This document shows positions 37,114 to 43,400 of a stretch of 43,400 nt of DNA, in pieces (within the stretch, counting starts at the first letter, position 1; the number at the start of each line of letters is the position of its first letter). The stretch covers positions 1 to 43,400 of the forward strand of contig DFJW01000003.1 of assembly GCA_002373775.1 (NCBI GenBank), given 5' to 3'. The notes under the pieces were generated by a model. The model was not told where the DNA came from. It made no database searches and saw nothing but the letters and a program-made list of their open reading frames with translations. The position numbers and the translations under genes were made by a program. This stretch comes from Ruminococcus flavefaciens (GTDB taxonomy: Bacteria > Bacillota > Clostridia > Oscillospirales > Ruminococcaceae).

Positions 37114-38489
37114 TGCCAAGGGAATACAGGACCATAGAGGAAGCAGCAGGACCTCTGCTGCTTGTAAAGGATGTTGAGAACGTAAGCTACGGTGAGCTTG
37201 CGGAGATAAGACTCACAAACGGCGAACGCCGCAGATGCCGGGTGCTTGAGATAGACGGCACCAATGCCCTTGTCCAGCTGTTTGACAATGCAGCCGGAAT
37301 CAATCTTAAAGACAGCAGCGTAGTTTTCTCAGGACACCAGATGGAACTGGGCGTATCCGAGGATATGCTCGGAAGAGTATTTGACGGTATGGGCAGACCT
37401 ATCGACGACGGTCCGGAGATAATACCTGAAATGCGAATGGACGTAAACGGTCTTCCGATGAATCCCGTAGCGAGAAAGTATCCGCAGGAATTCATCCAGA
37501 CCGGAGTATCAGCCATAGACGGACTGAACACACTTGTAAGAGGACAGAAACTGCCCATATTTTCAGCCAGCGGACTTCCGCACGCACAGTTTGCGGCACA
37601 GATAGCACGTCAGGCTCGTGTACGCGGCAAGGACGAGCAGTTTGCCGTTGTATTTGCGGCGATGGGCATAACATTCGAAGAATCCGAATACTTTGTGAAA
37701 AGTTTCCGTTCGACCGGAGCACTTGACAGGACAGTGCTTTTCATAAATCTTGCTAACGACTCCGCGATAGAGCGTCTTGCAACACCTAAAATGGCACTGA
37801 CAGCCGCAGAGTATCTTGCGTTTGAAAAGGGCATGCACGTCCTTGTAATACTGACGGACATCACCAACTATGCCGATGCACTGCGAGAAGTATCAGCAGC
37901 CCGCAAGGAAGTTCCCGGACGCCGCGGATATCCCGGATACATGTATACTGATCTTGCGACGATATACGAAAGAGCGGGCAGACAGGACGGCAAAGAGGGA
38001 AGCATCACAATGATACCTATCCTCACCATGCCCGAGGATGACAAGACACATCCTATCCCAGACCTTACCGGATACATTACAGAGGGACAGATAATCCTTT
38101 CCCGTGAACTGTACCGCAAGGGTATAAATCCGCCGGTAGATGTTCTCCCGTCACTTTCAAGACTGAAGGATAAGGGCATAGGCGAAGGCAAGACGAGGAA
38201 GGATCATTCCGATACCATGAACCAGCTGTTTTCCGCATATGCACGCGGAAAGGATGCCAAGGAACTCATGGTGGTGCTTGGTGAAGCGGCACTTACGCCC
38301 ATTGACCTGATGTACGCAAAATTCGCGGATGAATTTGAGCGCAGGTATGTATCGCAGGGCTTCGATAACAACCGCAGTATAGAAGATACTCTGTCCATAG
38401 GCTGGGAGCTGCTCAGACTTCTCCCGAGAAGCGAACTGCGCCGAATAAGAGAAGAGTATCTTGTAAAGTACTATGACACACAGGAATGA
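37113..38489 (+). CDS. ntpB: V-type ATPase regulatory subunit B
   Basis: Non-catalytic subunit of 458 residues. The P-loop position reads [10 protein letters not shown], lacking the Walker A Lys, as is normal for B subunits. The conserved [20 protein letters not shown] block is present and [21 protein letters not shown] follows. It forms the hexamer head with subunit A. Its ATG overlaps the A stop (TGATG). Confidence 0.96.
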   Translation: MPREYRTIEEAAGPLLLVKDVENVSYGELAEIRLTNGERRRCRVLEIDGTNALVQLFDNAAGINLKDSSVVFSGHQMELGVSEDMLGRVFDGMGRPIDDGPEIIPEMRMDVNGLPMNPVARKYPQEFIQTGVSAIDGLNTLVRGQKLPIFSASGLPHAQFAAQIARQARVRGKDEQFAVVFAAMGITFEESEYFVKSFRSTGALDRTVLFINLANDSAIERLATPKMALTAAEYLAFEKGMHVLVILTDITNYADALREVSAARKEVPGRRGYPGYMYTDLATIYERAGRQDGKEGSITMIPILTMPEDDKTHPIPDLTGYITEGQIILSRELYRKGINPPVDVLPSLSRLKDKGIGEGKTRKDHSDTMNQLFSAYARGKDAKELMVVLGEAALTPIDLMYAKFADEFERRYVSQGFDNNRSIEDTLSIGWELLRLLPRSELRRIREEYLVKYYDTQE

Positions 38490-38499
38490 GGTGGACTGA

Positions 38500-39150
38500 T
38501 TGGCGAGGCTTAACGTAAACCCTACGCGAATGGAGCTTTCCAAGCTGAAGAAGAAGTTGGTATCCGCACGACGCGGACACAAGCTGCTGAAGGATAAGCG
38601 TGATGAGCTGATGCGTCAGTTCATGATACTGATAAAAGAGAACCGACAGCTGAGGACGGAAGTTGAAGCCGCCGTATCTGACGCCAACAAATACATGGCA
38701 GTTGCCGGTTCGGTCATGCAGCGCGAGGTGCTTGAGACAGCCCTGATGCTGCCTAAGCAGGAAGTGGAGCTTGATGTTGAAGAAAAGAACGTCATGAGCG
38801 TGAATATCCCGGTATTCAAGCCTAAGTACAAGACAGCGGACAGCAATGACATTTTTTCTTATGGCACGGCTTTTACGTCCATTGACCTCGACGGTGCAGT
38901 AAAAGCGCTCAGCGAGGTGTTCCCGAAGATGATACGGCTTGCAGAAGTAGAAAAAGCATGCCAGCTCATGGCAGACGAAATAGAAAAGACACGCCGCCGT
39001 GTAAATGCACTTGAGCACATCATGATACCTGACTATGAAGAGACGATAAAGTTCATAACCATGAAACTTTCAGAGAATGAACGAAGCACCACCACGTCGC
39101 TGATGAAGGTTAAGGACATGGTGCTGAAGCAGAGCCACAGTTACCGGTAG
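38500..39150 (+). CDS. ntpD: V-type ATPase subunit D (rotor axle)
   Basis: Protein of 216 residues, coiled coil at both ends (NPTRMELSKLKKKL at the start, VNALEHIMIPDYEETIK near the end) as in V/A-ATPase subunit D. It forms the rotating axle with F. The only sensible start is TTG 38500, preceded by GAGGTGG; no ATG precedes the conserved N-terminus. Last gene of the operon, followed by a strong hairpin. Confidence 0.93.
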   Translation: MARLNVNPTRMELSKLKKKLVSARRGHKLLKDKRDELMRQFMILIKENRQLRTEVEAAVSDANKYMAVAGSVMQREVLETALMLPKQEVELDVEEKNVMSVNIPVFKPKYKTADSNDIFSYGTAFTSIDLDGAVKALSEVFPKMIRLAEVEKACQLMADEIEKTRRRVNALEHIMIPDYEETIKFITMKLSENERSTTTSLMKVKDMVLKQSHSYR

Positions 39151-39170
39151 TATCAGCATACTACAAGAAT

Positions 39171-39220
39171 AAAGATCCCGGAAGCAGCAGAGTATAACAG
39201 CATCCGGGATCTTTGTTTAT
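39171..39220 (+). terminator. Terminator of the V-ATPase operon
   Basis: A perfect 12-base stem AAAGATCCCGGA/TCCGGGATCTTT with a 20-base loop, followed by TGTTTAT. Confidence 0.85.
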
Positions 39221-39308
39221 CCAGGATAAATGACCGGCTATGATAATTTGTGCATAAGCAGCTTGGACAAAAAAGCACAAAAAGAAGGTGTGATAATATA
39301 ATAGTTCA

Positions 39309-39338
39309 TTGATTTTTTTTAAAGAGATATGATATAAT
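39309..39338 (+). promoter_or_regulatory. Promoter of the pectinase gene
   Basis: TTGATT (39309-39314), 18 bases, TATAAT (39333-39338). Upstream (39247-39284) are TTTGTGC and GCACAAA arms and the 11-mer AGCACAAAAAG shared with the esterase promoter region. Confidence 0.6.
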
Positions 39339-39388
39339 AATATAAATATGATCGACAGGTCATAAATATTTACAAAGGAGTTTTGGTC

Positions 39389-42300
39389 ATGGCAGTAAAG
39401 AAAAAAAGACTGACATCAGCAGCTGTATCCTTTATGGTCCTGATGGCTGTCATAGTTACACAGCTGTTGGGCGTACCGCAGAAGGCGTATGCGGCAGGAA
39501 CAGATCTGTATGTCGGTTATTCCGGCAAGAGCAACAATTATTCAACTGTACAGGAAGCAGTGAATAAGGCAGCGAGCATCAACCCAAGCAGTGAATCCCA
39601 GCGAGTAACGATCCACATCGCACCCGGCACATACAGGGAGCAGGTACTTATCAACACACCGTATATCTCCTTCGTCAACGACGAACCCTCAAAGGAGGTA
39701 CTGATAACATTCTATTACGGCATTGGCTATAAGTACTACAGCGTGAATCCGAGCAAGAACAACGGCACATATGATGCTTCATATGCTTCATCGAAGTCAC
39801 AGAAGAACACACCCTATCGTTGGGGAGCAACAGTATGGCTCCAGAGCAAGGCACAGTACTTCAAGGCACAGAACATCACATTTGAAAATTCATTCAACCG
39901 ATACATAACATCCGAAGAACTTGCTGACGGCGTAGAGCTTGTAGGCGACACATCAGTATCGAGCATATCACAGGTGAGAACTTCATCAACTGATGCCAAG
40001 TCAAAGGCAGCAACAGAAAGAGCAGCAGCATTTGCAGCAGATGCTGGCTATTGTGAATTCCTCGGCTGTCAGTTTCTCAGCAGTCAGGACACACTGTACA
40101 CCGGAGCATCTCCTCAGTACTACAAGGACTGCCTCATAGAAGGTCAGACCGACTACATATTCGGCGACAGCTCAGCAGTATTCGATAAATGTGAGCTTCG
40201 CTGGAAGGGATACAGTTCCGGAGCAGCAGGCGGTTACATCACCGCGGCAAGAGATGACGGCGGAGACGATACCGGCTACCTCTTCAACAACTGCAATATT
40301 ACAAAGAACAGTTCGCTCACAGTCAAGACAGGGTATTTAGGCCGTCCCTGGAGAGACACAGCGAAGGTAATGTATATCAATACCACACTTCAGAGTGCTG
40401 ACTGTATCAATTCAGCAGGCTGGACATCTATGAGCGGAGTCCAGCCTGAGAATGTAGCCGGATTCAAGGAGTACGGCACAAAACTCTCCAATGGCACAGC
40501 AGTAGATCTTTCCGGCAGAAAGGGACATACTCTTTCAGAAAGCGACGCCAGCGGTATAGTGCTGACAAAGTACATGAAGAACTGGACACCCACATACTAC
40601 AATGTATCATCCTCATCATCTTCTTCCTCATCCGGAACAGGCAGCACCGCAAGCGGAGCAATAACACTTTGCGGCGGCTGGTATGAAGAAGCATTTGCAG
40701 AGTGGGACAGCTCAGTGATAGGCAGCAGTGTTAAGGTAAGCTATGCACTCAGCGGTTCATCATCATACACAGCTGTAGACTCACAGCTCATCAGAGGCAA
40801 CAGAGTCGATATCCCCGGACTGAAGGGAAATACATCCTATGATCTGAAGATCGAAGGATCATCAGCATCAGCATCATGCACCGTAAAGACCATGGCATTT
40901 GACAGAAGCGGATATGCACATTACAACTACAGTTCAGGCGTAGGTGCGTACAATAACGACGGTACTCTCAAATCAGACGTGACAGTTATCTACGTCACAA
41001 ATTCCAACAAGGACACGATAACATACGGCGGCAAGACCGGACTTTACAATATCTTTTACAGTGCAAAGCCGAGCAATGTAGTATTCAGATTCATAGGAAC
41101 TATCGACGTTCCTTCCGGCGCAAAGGCAAATGATGGACAGCAGAACGACGGTTCCAGTATGCTTTATCTCCAGTACGGAGAGAATGTCACAGTAGAAGGA
41201 ATAGGCTACAATGCAAATCTCAACAAGTGGGGATTTGAAATGAAGCGCTGCACGAGCTGCGAAGTGCGAAATCTCTGGCTTGGACAGTATCCTGACGACG
41301 GCATTTCCATGACCGGCGACAGTTCCAACAAGTCCACACACATGTGGATACACAACAACACAATTGAAAAGGGCTATAACGCCTACGCAGGAAACGGAAT
41401 AGTAGATGATGACAAGGCAGACGGCGACGGCTCAGCAGACATCAAGTGGTCAGAGTATGTAACCATCTCCTATAATGAGTTCAAGAACTGCCATAAGACC
41501 TCGCTTGTCGGCGGCGGCACAACACAGTTCCAGGACTGGATAACATATCATCACAACTGGTTCAACAACACAGAATCCCGTAATCCCCGTGCGAGAAACG
41601 CACACATCCACAGCTACAACAACTATTTCACTACCAATAAGCAGTATGGACTCGGAGCATCATACAATTCCAAGATCTTCTCTGAGGCTAACTACTTTGA
41701 GGGCACATACCTTCCGCTTGACGCGGTGAATATGGGCAGCGATGCTTATTCTGGAACGATCAAGTCATACAATGACAAGTTCGACAGCTGTACAATGGGC
41801 AGCGGACTTGCGTACAAGATAGTATCCGGCAGAACAGAAAAAGCGACGATCAGCAACCTGAAATCCGGCGGCGACGCATACGATAACTTCGACCTTTCAA
41901 TGTACAGCTATACACCACAGACAGCAGATGCAGCCAAGGCAGAGGTCAAGGAATATGCAGGCCGCATGCTCCAGAAGGGCTATAATGCAGGTACAGCATC
42001 CGGCGGCGACGAAACCACAGCAGCAACATTCACAGAAGGCTCTACATACATGATAAAGAACGTCAACAGCGGGCTTTACATGGAAGTAAAGGACGGCAAC
42101 GCAGCCAACGGCGAGAATATCCAGCAGTGGGGCGCAACAGGCAGCGGCACATCCGGAGCAGGCGAGTGGAACGTATGGAAGCTGGTATCCGCAGGAAACG
42201 GCTACTACTATCTCTATTCAATGCTTGCAGGCGGCAGCACATATGTCCTTGATATAGCAGGAAGAAAAGCCGACGACGGAACGAATGCCGACCTTTACCA

Positions 42301-43267
42301 GTACAACGGCGGAGATAATCAGCAGTTCAAGTTCACAAAGAACAGCGACGGTTCATATAAGATCAGGACAAAGGTATCATCTGACAAGTCAGCAGTAGAG
42401 ATCGAGAACGGCAGCATGGAATACGGCGCAAATGTACAGGAGTGGACAGTAAACGGCTACAACTGTCAGGACTGGATCCTTGAGCCGGTAACACTTCCGG
42501 TAAGCGGCAGACTTGTAAAGGATCTCACAGTGCTCGATGCAGAACACGCATCTGCATGGAGTATCGCAGACGCAGCAAGTGTCGGAGACAAGGCATTCGG
42601 AGACCGCGACTTCACTATCACAGCACTTCCCGGAACTATAAACGGCGCAGAGCGTATAATGACCGCATGTGATTCCAAGAATACCGATTCTGACCTTGCC
42701 TCATTCACAGCAGGCAGCGACGTAATAGTATACGTTGCGGTAGATTCGCGCGTGACTTCAGCACCTTCATGGCTTTCCGGCTGGTCAGCACTTTCAGAAA
42801 CAGTCGGCATAACAGATTCCACAGATCAGAAGAACTTTACAGTATACTACAAAGCGTTCAGTGAAGGCACAAAGGTGACACTCGGCACAAATGGTCAGAG
42901 CAGCGGCGTAATGCAATATACAGTATTTGTAAAGGAAGACCTGAGCACAACGACCACCACCACAACCACAACTACCACTACAACAACCACAACTACGACT
43001 ACAACGACCACCACAACTCAGATTCCGGAAAACATAGTCTGGGGCGATGCGAACTGCGATAATGAGGTAAATATGGCAGATGCCGTACTTATCATGCAGT
43101 ACCTTTCAAACCCTGACGTATACGGCGCAGGCAAGCCTGACGGCATCACAGCCGACGGACTCATAAACGGTGATGTTTATGAACACGGCAGCGGCATAAC
43201 CAATTCCGACGCAGTGAGCATACAGTCCTACAAGCTTGGTCTTATCCCGTCACTTCCGGAATCATAA
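39389..43267 (+). CDS. Cellulosomal pectin methylesterase-pectate lyase
   Basis: Secreted protein of 1292 residues. Signal peptide about 1-34 (ends KAYAAG). Residues about 40-400 are a CE8 pectin methylesterase: FLSSQDTLYTG, DYIFGDSSAVFDKC and YLGRPWRD hold the catalytic Gln, Asp and Arg motifs. A Ser linker and a small beta domain (about 415-510) lead to a PL1 pectate lyase (about 510-840; WSEYVTISYNEF and RNPRARNAH). A ricin/CBM13-like module (about 880-1040), an unnamed module (about 1042-1190), a Thr linker and a two-repeat dockerin (about 1216-1290, GDANCDNEVNMADAV) follow. It would demethylate and cut homogalacturonan while docked on a scaffoldin. AAGGAG precedes ATG 39389. Confidence 0.93.
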   Translation: MAVKKKRLTSAAVSFMVLMAVIVTQLLGVPQKAYAAGTDLYVGYSGKSNNYSTVQEAVNKAASINPSSESQRVTIHIAPGTYREQVLINTPYISFVNDEPSKEVLITFYYGIGYKYYSVNPSKNNGTYDASYASSKSQKNTPYRWGATVWLQSKAQYFKAQNITFENSFNRYITSEELADGVELVGDTSVSSISQVRTSSTDAKSKAATERAAAFAADAGYCEFLGCQFLSSQDTLYTGASPQYYKDCLIEGQTDYIFGDSSAVFDKCELRWKGYSSGAAGGYITAARDDGGDDTGYLFNNCNITKNSSLTVKTGYLGRPWRDTAKVMYINTTLQSADCINSAGWTSMSGVQPENVAGFKEYGTKLSNGTAVDLSGRKGHTLSESDASGIVLTKYMKNWTPTYYNVSSSSSSSSSGTGSTASGAITLCGGWYEEAFAEWDSSVIGSSVKVSYALSGSSSYTAVDSQLIRGNRVDIPGLKGNTSYDLKIEGSSASASCTVKTMAFDRSGYAHYNYSSGVGAYNNDGTLKSDVTVIYVTNSNKDTITYGGKTGLYNIFYSAKPSNVVFRFIGTIDVPSGAKANDGQQNDGSSMLYLQYGENVTVEGIGYNANLNKWGFEMKRCTSCEVRNLWLGQYPDDGISMTGDSSNKSTHMWIHNNTIEKGYNAYAGNGIVDDDKADGDGSADIKWSEYVTISYNEFKNCHKTSLVGGGTTQFQDWITYHHNWFNNTESRNPRARNAHIHSYNNYFTTNKQYGLGASYNSKIFSEANYFEGTYLPLDAVNMGSDAYSGTIKSYNDKFDSCTMGSGLAYKIVSGRTEKATISNLKSGGDAYDNFDLSMYSYTPQTADAAKAEVKEYAGRMLQKGYNAGTASGGDETTAATFTEGSTYMIKNVNSGLYMEVKDGNAANGENIQQWGATGSGTSGAGEWNVWKLVSAGNGYYYLYSMLAGGSTYVLDIAGRKADDGTNADLYQYNGGDNQQFKFTKNSDGSYKIRTKVSSDKSAVEIENGSMEYGANVQEWTVNGYNCQDWILEPVTLPVSGRLVKDLTVLDAEHASAWSIADAASVGDKAFGDRDFTITALPGTINGAERIMTACDSKNTDSDLASFTAGSDVIVYVAVDSRVTSAPSWLSGWSALSETVGITDSTDQKNFTVYYKAFSEGTKVTLGTNGQSSGVMQYTVFVKEDLSTTTTTTTTTTTTTTTTTTTTTTTTQIPENIVWGDANCDNEVNMADAVLIMQYLSNPDVYGAGKPDGITADGLINGDVYEHGSGITNSDAVSIQSYKLGLIPSLPES

Positions 43268-43282
43268 GATACTTCAACGTCC

Positions 43283-43312
43283 AACAGGCAGCTTCGGCTG
43301 CCTGTTGTTTTT
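43283..43312 (+). terminator. Terminator after the pectinase gene
   Basis: Ten-base stem AACAGGCAGC/GCTGCCTGTT closed by a TTCG tetraloop and followed by a run of T. Confidence 0.92.
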
Positions 43313-43326
43313 ATGTAAACTCTCCT

Positions 43327-43380
43327 GAGCGTCAAGTTTTTTCGCAAGTCTCTTGCTATTTTCTTCACTATGTGTTATAA
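43327..43380 (+). repeat. 54-bp dispersed promoter-bearing repeat, copy 2
   Basis: Matches 23638-23691 (minus) at 48 of 54 positions. Unlike copy 1 it runs directly into the 21-bp palindrome block, without the intervening 21 bases. Confidence 0.8.
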
Positions 43381-43381
43381 G
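43353..43381 (+). promoter_or_regulatory. Putative promoter in repeat copy 2
   Basis: TTGCTA (43353-43358), 17 bases, TATAAG (43376-43381). It would read out of the window; the palindrome at 43381-43395 covers the expected start of transcription. Confidence 0.5.
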
Positions 43382-43398
43382 CAGCGTGACGCTGCACC
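43378..43398 (+). repeat. 21-bp block with palindrome, copy 2
   Basis: Identical to 23713-23733 on the other strand. The inverted arms GCAGCGT/ACGCTGC overlap the predicted +1 of the promoter in copy 2, like an operator. Confidence 0.8.
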
Positions 43399-43400
43399 CT

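Noticed and set aside
42951..43019. Repetitive ACN tract resembling a microsatellite or array
   Set aside because: It encodes the in-frame Thr linker of the pectinase; codons vary and the frame is kept.

Overview
The window is a chromosomal segment of a low-to-mid GC Firmicute, most probably a Ruminococcus close to R. flavefaciens (family-level inference, no database search was possible). The main pointers are a secreted multimodular pectinase with a two-repeat dockerin behind a long Thr linker, a second Thr-linker esterase with a dockerin-like tail, a V-type ATPase operon, and many promoters of the form TTGACA-17-TATAAT. No phage, insertion sequence or CRISPR array is visible.

Layout. 1-5852: the end of the rplS locus, then lepB-lepB-rbgA-rnhB-yraN-thrC-phosphoesterase, all on + and tightly packed or overlapping. 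5853-9300: tig-clpP-clpX, a protein-folding and proteolysis cluster, ending in a shared terminator with a 44-residue Cys-rich mini-gene (9301-9435, minus). 9436-12905: a ClpC-type Hsp100 convergent with a radical SAM gene whose perfect promoter sits so close to its ATG that its mRNA should be leaderless. 12943-16950: a secreted CE3-like esterase with half a dockerin, then a three-gene sortase cassette. 16994-18834: an aquaporin, tRNA-Pro(GGG) and a GNAT acetyltransferase. 18847-24792 (minus): a heterodimeric ABC exporter, a UDP-sugar pyrophosphorylase and a YtqA/YhcC-type radical SAM protein. 24820-30425: a shikimate-kinase-like P-loop protein, MinD, methylglyoxal synthase, hisS, aspS and a Nudix hydrolase. 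30465-39220: two consecutive promoters, the first perhaps for a small RNA, then a nine-gene V-ATPase operon (H/G, I, K, E, C, F, A, B, D) whose K subunit carries the Na+-ligand pattern of Enterococcus hirae NtpK. 39309-43312: a pectin methylesterase/pectate lyase dockerin protein.

The most unexpected non-coding signal is a 54-bp promoter-bearing repeat, paired with an exact 21-bp palindrome-containing block. One copy lies upstream of the UDP-sugar pyrophosphorylase gene (23637-23733) and the other at the right edge of the window (43327-43398), with the two modules in swapped order. The other main candidates for undescribed biology are the sortase cassette with no visible sorting-signal substrate, the candidate operator at the esterase promoter, and the orphan promoter/hairpin upstream of the V-ATPase operon.
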